From positions 1 to 39,547 of the IMG/VR virus record IMGVR_UViG_3300033153_004576: a DNA stretch of 39,547 bases; one strand, written 5' to 3'. Below, piece by piece: positions 1 through 11,000 of the stretch (positions within the stretch are counted from its first letter, which is position 1; each line of letters begins with the position of its first letter). The notes under the pieces were generated by a model. The model was not told where the DNA came from and searched no databases. It saw nothing but the letters and a program-made list of their open reading frames with translations. Position numbers and translations under genes: made by a program. Source of the stretch: a virus.

Positions 1-52
1 CTTCCATGTTCGCTCTTTTCTGCGTCAATGTTTTTGAATTTAAGGGGGGAGT

Positions 53-81
53 TTGACGGACTCGGTTTATACCCTTATAGA
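53..81 (+). promoter_or_regulatory. Candidate sigma70 promoter, rightward
   Basis: TTGACG (53-58) and TATAGA (76-81) are separated by 17 bases, which predicts a transcription start near 88. It points right, against the late operon that ends at 349. The -35 hexamer lies inside the left arm of an 11-bp inverted repeat, so a repressor could cover it. This is seen in sequence only; no experiment is implied. Confidence 0.5.
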
Positions 82-100
82 TGAGAGTGGAGTCCGTCAA
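53..100. repeat. 11-bp perfect inverted repeat flanking the left-edge promoter
   Basis: TTGACGGACTC (53-63) is the exact reverse complement of GAGTCCGTCAA (90-100), with a 26-base spacer. The arms cover the -35 box and the expected start region of the rightward promoter. An operator binding two repressor units is one reading. Because both arms begin with a -35-like TTGACG when read outward to inward, weak bidirectional promoter activity is another. Confidence 0.6.
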
Positions 101-114
101 GAAGGCACTCTCAT
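81..114. repeat. 9-bp perfect inverted repeat interlocked with the previous one
   Basis: ATGAGAGTG (81-89) pairs with CACTCTCAT (106-114). Its left arm directly abuts the right arm of the 53-100 repeat, and the two repeats overlap in pseudoknot topology. As RNA the two stems would compete or form a strained pseudoknot. As DNA they could be two operator sites. The right arm contains the ATG of the first mini-ORF. Confidence 0.5.
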
Positions 115-157
115 GTATAAAAATACAAAGGAGTTAATCAATCATAACCAAAGTTAA
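113..157 (+). CDS. Mini-ORF 1 (14 aa), possible leader peptide
   Basis: ATG at 113 is preceded by AGAAGG seven bases upstream and opens a 14-codon frame ending in TAA at 155-157. The peptide (MYKNTKELINHNQS) resembles no family I know. The ATG is inside the right arm of an inverted repeat, so translation could be controlled by structure. It could be a leader peptide or chance; the short length gives little coding evidence. Confidence 0.2.
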   Translation: MYKNTKELINHNQS

Positions 158-197
158 GATCGAATAACATCGTTAGTGTAACATAAAAATCATATAA

Positions 198-237
198 AGT
201 AAAGACTTATGCGATTTGAGGGACATAAGCCTTTACT
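198..237 (+). promoter_or_regulatory. Strong stem-loop in the rightward leader
   Basis: AGTAAAG-A-CTTATG (198-211) pairs with CATAAG-C-CTTTACT (224-237): 13 base pairs interrupted by one A-C mismatch, closed by a 12-base loop. No T-run follows, so it is not a terminator. A second small hairpin, TACTC/GAGTA (237-241 with 248-252), starts at its base and would bury the GGAG of the next mini-ORF. This looks like a structured leader. Confidence 0.5.
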
Positions 238-254
238 ACTCTGAAAGGAGTAAT

Positions 255-296
255 ATGAAACGAGAAAGTAACCTCACTTATTGGTATGGGGTATAA
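255..296 (+). CDS. Mini-ORF 2 (13 aa) behind a sequestrable ribosome site
   Basis: ATG at 255 has AAAGGAG four bases upstream, a strong Shine-Dalgarno sequence. The frame encodes MKRESNLTYWYGV and stops at 294-296. The Shine-Dalgarno can pair in a 5-bp hairpin (237-252), and the end of the frame overlaps another stem (273-301). This arrangement is typical of regulatory leader peptides. It could also be a remnant start of a lost gene. Confidence 0.3.
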   Translation: MKRESNLTYWYGV

Positions 297-324
297 GTGG
301 GCTTCACATTATAGCGTGTTTTTT
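273..324 (+). terminator. Stem-loop with delayed T-run at the convergent end (weak terminator)
   Basis: CTCACTTAT (273-281) pairs with ATAAGTGGG (293-301), nine pairs with one wobble. A run of six T (319-324) follows only about 18 bases later, so this is not a canonical intrinsic terminator. It lies between the rightward leader and the 3' end of the tail-fibre gene and may limit convergent transcription. On the minus strand no T-run follows the stem. Confidence 0.25.
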
Positions 325-348
325 ATTATTGTGGTGTTATTGCGATAC

Positions 349-2010
349 TCATCCTACTTTCCTTATTCTTATTTGGGTATATATATTTTCTCCCCATGTT
401 TGGCTTGAGCCAAAACCAGTAGTTGATCTTGTACTTTTACATCTATGCCTAATTTCAAATACCTTCTCATCACTAATAGTAATTATACCATCTATAATAC
501 TAACATTTCCTACTGAACTACCATCAGATGCTTTCTGTACCGATCCTACTATTTCATTTGCTGAGTCAGTTATATTGTATAATAAAGAACTGTGTTCATC
601 TACTTGTAGTGCTGGTACAGTAGCATAAACCTCATACTCTCCTTCGGGTAAAGTAATTTGATTAGACGATAAAGAAGCACCTTCTATTTCATTATATTGC
701 TCTGTGTTTAAATCCCTTGTTCTCCATGCACTAGAGGTAAATGTTCCCCCGTCTACCCCTGAAGCCTTAGTGTCATTTATTACAAGAACTGCATTTGGCA
801 GGATAGGCATAATGTCTATTATGTTTTTCAATTCATAAAATTTCCCTGTAGCATCTACCACCATTACCTTTTCTGCATCTTCTACAACTAAAGAGGGAGG
901 GTAGGTATCATAAATGTTTCTATACCCTAATGTTTCTGTGTCGTCTGCATACCCACAAAGATATTGCATGATAACAGGTGTTTGGGTTTTAAAGGCGGTA
1001 GCTATAAGCCCTAATTCAAGCTGTATCTCTTCTTCTGCCAAGGGTACTTCTATTTCCCAATCCCCGGAAGCTGGTGAAGTCTTACCTATAGGAGTTTCAA
1101 GATCTTTATAGGATAGTATGTAGGCTGTATCTGCGACAAAAGTACCCTCTTCAAGAGTTTGCTTTATATTTGTGCCACTCTTTTGCCATCGATCATAACC
1201 CCATTCATCATCAAGAAGCCCTCCCCAATCACCGTCAAACTCTCTGTTGTTTATTACAAAGTCACCATTTAGGATAATGTTTACTTCTGCTGATCTTGCA
1301 GCATCAACATAGCCTTTATATACAAGATCTCTTTCGTCTTCCGGGGTGAACGCCTCTTCAAGTGGGATAGATCCGTCTTTTCTAAGGAACGATGTAAGTT
1401 CCGGCTCGTGGTTCTCTACAAATTCTTTTGTAGCAATGTCCTTGTCTTCCTCCGGTGTATAGTCTGAGTCCATTTGTACGGACCCGTCTGAATAGATAAC
1501 ACTCGAGTCAATAGTAACTGCTGCCCCGAATAATGTTACCTGATCATCAAGAGAGGCTGCTACAAGTAATCTTATAGTGTTGTCTGGTATTACGGTGTAA
1601 TCATCTGTTTCCGTAAGCAATAGCCCCTCATGGTAAACTAAAGTGTTTGAGTCTACGTCTCTTGTTGCCACAAAGTCTGTTTGTGCATACTCTGCTGTGA
1701 AGTCTTCCCTCCATGCTGAATAGTCGCCAAGTCCTACAGGTACAAAGTTCTCTACACTCCATATAACTTGATCGTCTGCATCTTTAAATACGATATCGTA
1801 CTCACCAGAGGCTAAAAAGATATCTGCCTTCCCTGTAGCGGTTAAGATAACAGGGTGTGTGTTCTCTATCTCTAAACCACTTTCTTTATAAGTGATTATT
1901 GGCGATCCTGTGAAAACATCCGTGAAGTAAAGTTTCCCGTATGGTACTACTAACCCCTCGTTGTCTATTCCTTGGAAGTGACCAAGTGTAAATTGTGCGC
2001 CTAATGACAT
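349..2010 (-). CDS. Tail fibre / receptor-binding protein
   Basis: This 553-aa protein is the last gene of the leftward late operon. Its first ~90 residues look like the N-terminal virion-binding domain of podovirus fibres and tailspikes (VPYGKLYFTDVFTG, SGEYDIVFKDADDQVIWSV). Two similar segments (DYTPEEDKDIATKEFV and AFTPEDERDLVYKGYVDAA) follow at about 183-240. From about residue 415 the protein matches the jelly-roll tip common in phage fibres (GGTFTSSAWRTRDLNTE, GASLSSNQITLPEGEYEVYA). That tip would contact the host surface. ATG at 2010 has AAGGAG six bases upstream. No enzymatic tailspike motif is evident. The domain assignments are by recognition, not by a search. Confidence 0.85.
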   Translation of the reverse strand: MSLGAQFTLGHFQGIDNEGLVVPYGKLYFTDVFTGSPIITYKESGLEIENTHPVILTATGKADIFLASGEYDIVFKDADDQVIWSVENFVPVGLGDYSAWREDFTAEYAQTDFVATRDVDSNTLVYHEGLLLTETDDYTVIPDNTIRLLVAASLDDQVTLFGAAVTIDSSVIYSDGSVQMDSDYTPEEDKDIATKEFVENHEPELTSFLRKDGSIPLEEAFTPEDERDLVYKGYVDAARSAEVNIILNGDFVINNREFDGDWGGLLDDEWGYDRWQKSGTNIKQTLEEGTFVADTAYILSYKDLETPIGKTSPASGDWEIEVPLAEEEIQLELGLIATAFKTQTPVIMQYLCGYADDTETLGYRNIYDTYPPSLVVEDAEKVMVVDATGKFYELKNIIDIMPILPNAVLVINDTKASGVDGGTFTSSAWRTRDLNTEQYNEIEGASLSSNQITLPEGEYEVYATVPALQVDEHSSLLYNITDSANEIVGSVQKASDGSSVGNVSIIDGIITISDEKVFEIRHRCKSTRSTTGFGSSQTWGENIYTQIRIRKVG

Positions 2011-2020
2011 CTGTTACTCC

Positions 2021-5000
2021 TTAATTATTTTTCTTGCGTTTATACGCATCTTCGCCGATCTTACGCCAACGCTTGATCTCCTCTAGGTTGTCTTTTCTGA
2101 TCTCATAATACTCTTTTGCGCTTATTTTTCCTTGCTTCATGTCTTTTCTGGCTTGGGAAACCTTGCGCTTAAATTTGAGTATTCTTTTCCCTGCATCAAG
2201 TTTGGCTTGTTTTGCTGCCCATTCTTTCCATGATGCAAGCTCTTTAGCTGTGTATACATAAGTGTTGATACCTACCCACCTTGGTAATTCTGGGTGCCTT
2301 GTCTCTTTTAAGCTGTATATTTTTGTAAGCGTTCCAGGGGCCAACTGTTTAGCGATATATTTTGCTGAGTCCTTGTATTTTTCAAGATCATCATGTTCAT
2401 AATATATTTCCTTCCCTGAGAAAGCATCACGGTTAGTAAGAAAACCTCCTATGATGTGGACTGGTGTTCCTGCAAGCCCAATATTTGAAGCACCCTTTAT
2501 AGGATCTCCTTTAGCCGTAGAATATAATGCAGATAATAATGATCCAAAAGGAACTACATAACTTATATCTGTAAAGGTTACATCGATATCTCGGCCTCTT
2601 TTCTCCATGTCCACTCTGATAAGTGGGTTATCTGCCATCCATTCCGGGATATCATTCATGATCTTGTCATATCTCTTATGCCCTATTTCGTCTCTATCAT
2701 CATCGGTAGCACCATTCACAAGCATTACAAGTGCAGCACTTATCATAGCAAGTGTTACAGGGCGGTTGATAATAGTATCATACACATAGGCTATTGTTTT
2801 ATGGGTGTAGGTAGGGAAGAGTGTTCCTATTAATTTTAACCAAGCTGCTTTGGTCATATCCGGATCTCTCATTCCTCGAATAAGGTCATAGGTTAAAGCA
2901 TAGTCATAGTGTGTATCTTGTGCCTTTTCTACTGCTTCCTCTTCGCTCATCCTTTCTATTTCCATAGCATATCTCATGCGCGCTATTTTTGCCACATCAT
3001 CAATAACACCGTATAAGTCTCCGATCTGCTCCATTTTCTTTAGTATCCATTTTTTAACTACGTGCTCATCAGATAGTTCTTCTGAGATACTTCGTAGCGC
3101 GTCATTAACCTCCATAGTGATCATGTTTGTATGAAGCACACCGCTTTCTACTGCCATTCTGTACCATCTATCTTGTTTTCTCATACTACGTGCTGCGGAA
3201 GCGTATCGAGTAAAGAACTGTGTAGGATCTGCCCCACTCATCCCCCATTGGAAGAAGTTTGATTGGAAGTTTCTTGGATATGCAAAGATATTCGCGGGTA
3301 CCTTAGCCCATTTAAAATAAACCAAAAACTTTTTACCTATGTTGTCTATCTTTTCTTTCATCATAACAGGGTTATTCACAACATTAAATTGAGACTTAAC
3401 CAAGCTTGCCGCGTCTGCTGTCATTTTAACCCCTGCGATAGCGCCATATCTTTTATCGTCTGGTATCTCTGCAAGTCCTTCAACACTATTTATGATCGCG
3501 TCTTTGGCTCCCTCTATCTGGTCCTCGATTTCTTCTTTTCTCTCAATAAGGAATGTGATCTCATCTGCGTCCATATTTTCATCAAGTCTATTGATCATAT
3601 CTTCGATGTATGGAAGTGCTGTTTTTTCTGCATAGATCGGGCTGAACATCATAGGAAGGTTAGCAACCCTGTCTGATAGTGCCACAAGCATATCTGTATC
3701 AATTATGTGTGATCTCTCTGTTATGCCCCTAAAGAACTCTTCTATACCTATATTCCCTTGTGTCTTAGCAATAGTCATTTTTATCATCATGCTTGGATCA
3801 AGAATAGCACCAAGTCTCTCTGCTTCTTCCGGGAACTCTTCTAAATAGTCGATAATGCTTTCTATCTTTCTATTCTTTTTGTTCTCATACATTTTAATGC
3901 CGCTTGATACTTTCGCAGCGATATCCGGCTTTTGGATAGATAGATACAATCTTGATAGATATCTCCCCTCCCATTTTGCATATTGGCTTGGTAGGATGAT
4001 CCCTTTCTCCATAGCCTCTAAGCTTATTCTGTCAATGTATTCTCTTACTATGTCAAGATGTTCTGCAAGCTCTGGGTACTCTTCTGATATCGCCTCTCTT
4101 GCTTCTGGGTTTTCTAAGTACCTAATAGATAGTGTGTTAAAAAGATCATCACTTAGCTGCCCTCTACTGTCCTCTATAAGTTGTGCTTTGTCTTTTGCGC
4201 TAACGTCTGCCTTTGCAAGTTTCGCCTGTAGTCTTCTAAAGTGTCTTACAAAGTCCGTCTCTTGCTCTCTGGTAAGACTTCCAAGACCTGCCATACTTGT
4301 CCCTCCATACTTTCGTAAGAAGGTGTCAAATTTTGTGCCTTTTATTTTGCCTGTTACATTTTGAAACACTATGTTATCAAGTTTGTTCTTGGCTGTGTTT
4401 ATGGCTCCTGTATATGTGAATGGACTGAGTAGATCAAGTGTTGCAAACCCTGGGCGCATAGGAGTAGTTACGTCTTCTGTGTCTGGGGCTTGATCTTCTT
4501 TTTTAACCTCTGCCTCTATATTGGATATTGCTTCTGCCTGTTCTGTTTTAGCTGCTTTGTATTCATCCCATTTACTGAATTCTTGTGAGAGTTGCTTGTT
4601 TACCCCTATAATGCTCTCTTTGGCTTCCTGTAGGTCTTCTTTTATCTTCTCTTGCACTACCTCGTATCTTTGAAGTTCATTTAATAATCTTGTACCAATA
4701 CCGGACGGCTTTTGCTTAAAGAAGTCTAGGATTAGTTTTCTCTCTACTTCACCATTTAAAAAGATAGTAGATATCCCCATATCTTGATCATGTGCTATTG
4801 ATATCTCTATATTCCCAACACTCCCGATCACTTTAGGTTTTAATCCTTTTGCTTGGACGTACTTATCAAGTATCTTGTAGATTGCTTCACCTAGTTCACC
4901 AGGCTTCTCAAATGTTTTCTTGTTGATCTTCACTTCATTGGTCTTGATCTGCTCTATATCTTTACTGTAGTTGTCTATCGTCTCCGGTAAAGTCTTTTCT

Positions 5001-8000
5001 TCAAACTCAAATTGCTGCAGCTTACTTCTTTGTACTGCTTGATTAGTCTCATATCCTCTTTTCATAGCTTCAAGCTTCTTCACCTTCTTATCTGCTTTGA
5101 TCTTATCAATCAAGAAAGGGTTTCCACTTGCTTCGGCCTTCATGCGTTCCGCTAGTTCACTATTACTTTCTTCTTCAATATCAACTTCACTTGCAACGCC
5201 ACTCATAAAGTCTTGTATAAACTTGGCCTTGTTCTCCAATATTTGCCATTTTACACCGTCAAGGGTTTTCTTTGTTGCATAATAAAAGATATCTATTTTA
5301 AAGTCTGGGTTAGCTGCTAGTATCGTGTTACCTTGTCTGATAATCCTACCATTACGCTGTTCAAGTTCTGCCGGAGTGTATGGGATATCGATATGATGTA
5401 CTGCTGTAAGCTTCTTTTGTACGTTCATCCCTGTGCCTAATTTCTTGGTACTCCCAAGTACGAAACGTATCTCCCCACTATTTACCTTCTCTGATAGTTC
5501 CGCTTTCTTTTGTTTTGTTCCATAGTCGTGTATAAATGCGATCTCTTTCGCTGGTACACCACCCTTGATAAGCTTACTTCTTATGTCCTCGTATATGCTG
5601 AACTTTGATCCTGTTAAGATATCTTGTATCTCTGCATCGGTCCATTCGTTTGCTAAAGTCTTTTGAGCTTCCGTATCTCCGCTTTCTGCACTTGTGATAA
5701 GTTCTTCAAGCTTTGCTTTTGCCTTGCCTCTGCCCTTTGGAGTTCCAATATCACTAAATATAAGTTGTGTTCCTCTTTCTTTAGCAAACTGCTTATGCTT
5801 CTTTAGTGCCTCGAAAACAACTGAATTAACTTTAGAGGTGCTTTCATCTGCGTATGTTGGGCTGATTAGGCGCATATCCATAGCCATCTTAACCGCATCA
5901 CCAAATATTGCTAAGTGGTTATCTGGGTTATCTTTCTGGCTTACTGTTGCAAGTCTATCAATCAAGGTCTTTGTAAAGTCAAGCTGTGATTTGCTCGGCT
6001 CAATGAAGATCGTCTTAGGTTTCCCGCCTTCAAGTTCTGGAAGTTTAAAGTTAGGATCAGATTTTTTGATATCTGCATTGGTTACTGTGTCAATGATCTG
6101 CCCGGCTGTCTCCATAAGCATAGGAATATTTTTAAAACTCTTCATTCTGGTAACTTCTTTAAAGCCGCCTGTCGGTGTCATTTCTATATCTGTTGTAGGA
6201 TCCGCGTAATTCTTCGCCCAAGCATCAAACTGGTTAAGCCCTTGTTCTGCTAGTGTGTCCTCCTGCAAGTATTTCTGAATTAGAAATAGTTCGGGTAGTG
6301 TATTGGTTATCGGGGTACCTGTCATAAACACTAAGTTATTGTTTTTCTTTAAGATCGCTTTTGTTTTAACGTATAGATCAAATGCTCTAAGGCTTCCATC
6401 TGTGCTTGGCATACCTTTTATACTTCCCATTGAAGTAGCGTAAGCAAGCTTCTTAAATTGGTGACTCTCATCTACGATCATGCCATCGATCCCCAACTTC
6501 TCAAAAGAAAGGATATCGGTATCTTTCGCACCTGTTGTTAATTTTTCATAACGCGCTTCAAGTTTCTCAATAGCCGTCTCTAAGTCTCTTACTGTGAACC
6601 GATCATCTTCTTCTTTAGCATCAAGTAAGGCTTCCTCTGCCTGTGCTATCTCATCCTCGATAAGCTGCTTCTGTAGCTCGTAAGGGTTTTGAAGTTTAGT
6701 AAGTTGTTCATGTGATAAAACAATAGCATCATAATCACCTGTAGCAATAGAAGATAAAAATCTCTTCCGGTTAGCTGTGTTAAAATCATTATCATTAGGT
6801 AGCAACACTTTAGCGTTAGGATATGCCTCTTTAAATTCTCTGGTAAACTGTTCTACTGTTGACTTAAGTGCTATTATCAAAGGTTTGTTTGCTTTGCCTA
6901 GTCTTCTCCACTCCATAGCGATCATTTGAGAGGTTAAGGTTTTCCCACTTCCTACGGTATGATTAAGAAGTAGAGGGCTATTCCCAAATACTGCGCGATA
7001 TACTGCTTTTGTCTGGTGCTGTCTAGGCTCAAAGAATTTTAGATTAGGGATCTTGTACTCTTCTGCCTTTCCTTCATGGTCCATCTGGTTGTATCTATTG
7101 TAAAGATCATTATATAAAGGTACTAGCTCGTTACGTCTACTCTCTTTAGAGAATATCCAGTTAGCAAAGTCTTCACGTAACTCTTCTACTTTTGCATTTG
7201 CTAAGGTTGTTGCTTCCTCATCTACATAGCTTCTCTTCACCCCTCCTACTGTCTCGCTTCTTCTTATGATGATCTTTTTATTATTGAGTGCGCTTGATAG
7301 TATCTCTGTATCACCCGCCCCACCACTAAAAGGAAAATCGTAAGAGTGATTACTTGTAGGTACACTCCACTTGCTTGTAACTCTGTTGTATCCAAGCTTA
7401 GGATATCTGAACCCTAGTTTCTCTTTCATGTATTGTTCATGTATTTGTGGGCTGATCCATGACGCGCCTATGTCTGCGGTGATCTCATGCGCCTCTTTAT
7501 CAATAGGGATTACTTTTAAAAGTTCTTTCCTAGCGTCTTCATCGATAGTCTCTTCTAGTTTTGTTTTAACATCACCAGATAAGAATACGTCTTTAGTAAC
7601 ATATCCCTGCTTATTGTCTTTGAAGATCTTACCTTTAAGGTCTTTTATAACAATCTCTTTAGTCTTCCCTGTGACTTCTATAATATACGGGATATCTACA
7701 ATACCTTTTCTATAGACTGATAAAAGTAGGGCTTCGCTTGTGTTCTCTGTTTTAACTTCTGTAAGAGGTTTTATTGTTCTCTTGGTGAGGATATCCGCCT
7801 TTTCTCCGCTTTCTTCTTGTGGTGCAGTATCTCTTTGCTTTGCCTGTTTGTCTGATATTTTCCTTTGATAGTTCTCTTCAAGGCCTAATACTGTGTAGCC
7901 GCTTTTGTCTTGTACTACTATATTTCTATTCGCGGTGTTGTTTAGATATCCGTGTCTTCTAAAGAAATGATTATACGCTGCGTTAAGCGCTGTTCTGTTC

Positions 8001-11000
8001 TTTTCTAACTCTTTTTCTGTGATAGAGGTGTCGAGTTGCATATCTATGACTTTATTCGTAAGATCCCTTACTTTGATAAAGTCCATCACTCTCTCTCTTT
8101 TACCTTTGATAAGCTGCGGTTCTAATGCTTCACCTGTCTTGATGTTCACATAGTATTCACCGTCTTTTTCATAAATAACACTTGCTGGCATAGTATCGTC
8201 TGCACCACTTATGTCGGCCTGTTTCGTGATATTGTCGGCTTTATTCATAATAGAAGCGGGTAACTTCGCTTTTACTTGTGCTATCTTGGTGCTGATATCT
8301 CCATCGGTTGCTATAAGTTCACCACCTCGATACCCTTTGCGCCATTCTCCAAGCAGCATATCCGGGTTGTTGATAAAGTATTTGTTGATCTTTGCCTCAT
8401 TGAGTAGGCCTGTCTCCCCCCACTCTTCAAGGTTTCCTTTTTCTCCGTCTTGTAGTTTCTGGAATATAACGATATCTGTAGTTACTTTTGTTCCTGCACT
8501 CGCAAACACATTATTAGGTAAACGTATGGCGCCTATAAGCTTCGCTCTCTTATTGATCTCAAACTTTGCCTTATTGGTCATGCTGTCCAGGAAAGAAGAG
8601 GTGATAACAAAGTTTAGGATCCCCCCATCTTTTAGGCTGTCAATAGACTTCGCTACAAAATAATCATGTATTGTAAGGCCGCTTAGTGCTTTGTTGTTCT
8701 TGTCCACGATCTTTATTTGTTTGGCATAAGGCGGGTTCCCCAATATAAGTTCATGTACGTCTTTATATTCTGTTTCCTGAAAACCTTTATTTCTACCATT
8801 GACTTTATAAAGCGCTGTTGCGATCTTGTATGTTGTAGGATCAAGCTCTACCCCATTAAATGCTGTATTTGATTTGAATTTGTCTGGTGTAAGTCCTATA
8901 AATCTGCCTGTACCCATAGAAGGTTCTAGGACCATACCACCATTAAAGCCTAAGTGTTCAGAAATATCCCACATAGCTTTCACGGTTTCTATTGGAGTAT
9001 AGTACGCATCAAGTACACCACTTCTTGCTTCTTTGTACTCTTCTGGCGTTAGGGATTGTCTTAGTTTTGTAGCTCTCTCTTCCCACCCCTTAGCATAGCC
9101 GCCCTTTGGCTGCTCAAAGGCTTTTTGAAGTCCTCCCCACCCTGTATATCGGGATAGAGTTTTTTTCTCTTCTAGTGTGTATCTAGACTTATTCTCTTTT
9201 AGTAGCCTGATTGCCTTAGTATTGTCATTGTATCTTGATATCTCACCACTTGCTACGGCCTCGAGTTGTTCAAGGATGAAAGGGTTATCTTCTACGCTTC
9301 CACTATATGATGTGAGATCACTATCTCTTTGGCTTCTGCTATCTGCTGCTTGCTTGGGGTGTCCTGCGGTAGTAGTGTCTTCAACTCGTCCATCATCAAG
9401 TCTACTGTAGGCTTCACCTTCGCTAGTTTCGGAAACTGTATCTCCACCATCTCGGAGAATTGGTTTCTTAGGTTGTTCTCCTCTTTTGCGTTCATATTCA
9501 TCTTGTGATCCTTTCTCTTCCCCTATTGTAGCATCTTTTATATGGGTGAGTGTGTTTACTTTTACGTCTCTTCTCATCCCACCTTCAAGTTCTATTGTTA
9601 TATGCCCCACTTTCCCGCTTGCGTCTCCAATAACAAGAACCTCTTGATAGCCTTCTCTTTTAAGGTCTTTCTTATAGCCTATTTTCTTTTGAGTTGCTGC
9701 GTAATCATCTACTATCTTGTCTGCTTCAAGTTGTGGAGATAATATTTCATCAACTATTATAGGTGTAGGCTTATCTTTAAACTCTTCAAGCCTCTTGGTC
9801 CTACGCTCTATCGCTTCCCATAGTGCCGGAGTAGGGCTTTTCTTGTGAGTTTCAAGAAGGTTTGATATGGTTGTAGCTTCACGATCATACTCTGCTTGAT
9901 CCTTGACAGGTCTACTTGCAAGCTCTTTGGCTTCTTTTATCCAAGATAGAGTTTCATCTTTTTTAGGCGCTGCATCCTCTTTAGCCTCTGGTACTGTGTC
10001 GGGTACTTGTTCCGTCTCTTTCGTCTCTGTTTGCTTAGCTTGTAAATCTTCTAACCTCCATTCTTCATCTTGTGTGAGTTCGCCTTCTGGCTTCTCTTCT
10101 AGTTGTGATAACTCATATTGCTCTGACTCGTTAAGCCCCTCTGGTTCGACTGTTGCTGGTTCTTCTATTTCGCTTAACTCGTTTTCAAAGATTTGAGTTT
10201 GCTCATCGGTCGCTTCAAGGTCTTCTTTGCTCATACCTGCGTATGTCTGTTCTTCTGTAGGTAGGACCTTCTTCTTGTCTGGTACTTTCATATAAGCGTT
10301 TATCTTGTCTTCGTCACCATCTGGGAATAGTTTTTCTGCAAGTTCTCTTTTCTCTCCTGCTCTTTCCCTGGCTGCCTTTTGTTGTGAGCTGACTTTTGGG
10401 ATAAATTGTTTTTTGCTCTCTTCTTCAAAGAAGTCACCTACCTCTTCAAGTGCTACGGCTTCTTCGGCTTTCTGCTTTTTCTCTTCTTGCACGATCTCTG
10501 CATAGGTAGGTTCTTTTTCCCCTAATGCTTCCTCTGCTCCTGCTTCTAAGTTCTCGTACTCTTTTAGTATTCTTTCTTGTAGGTCGATATCCTCCATGAC
10601 TTCCGTAGGGAAGGTAACATCCCCATTATCTTTAACAAGTGCGGAAAAGCTCTGCTGTATTCCCGTGATCCTTTGCTCTTCTGCCTGGTATTCTTCTCTT
10701 TGCTCTGGCGTAAGACTGTCAAATACCATATTTTCAAGACCGGCTTTAATCTTCTGTTGCTCTTCGTTTAGTGAAGTAAAGTTCATTCCAGATAGTTGCG
10801 CTTTAAGCTTTTGCTGATCTGGTGTTAATGAAGTGAAGGTGAAAGATAAAGCTCTTTTTCTTAGTGCCTGTGATCTTACGGCTGCCTGCTTGTTCTCTGT
10901 GTAGCCTTGGTATAGTTCTGCCCCTGTTGCTGTTGCTGTGGCCATTCCTCCACCCATTACACCGCCTGCTAGTGCTGCAAACGCTCCACGCTTGAACATT

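Noticed and set aside
1-40. Start of a further leftward gene (ATG near position 7)
   Set aside because: Only two codons are inside the window and the ribosome site is poor.
53-114. H-type RNA pseudoknot
   Set aside because: The predicted transcription start (~88) lies after most of the left arms, and a 5-base loop would have to span an 11-bp stem. DNA sites are more likely.
281-628. Rightward open frame of 115 codons at the left edge
   Set aside because: It is antisense to the tail-fibre tip, which has clear family motifs, and lacks an ATG with a ribosome site. The N-terminal part is T-rich low-complexity membrane-like sequence.
349-2010. Diversity-generating retroelement at the fibre tip
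   Set aside because: No reverse transcriptase gene or template-like repeat of the fibre end was seen in the window.
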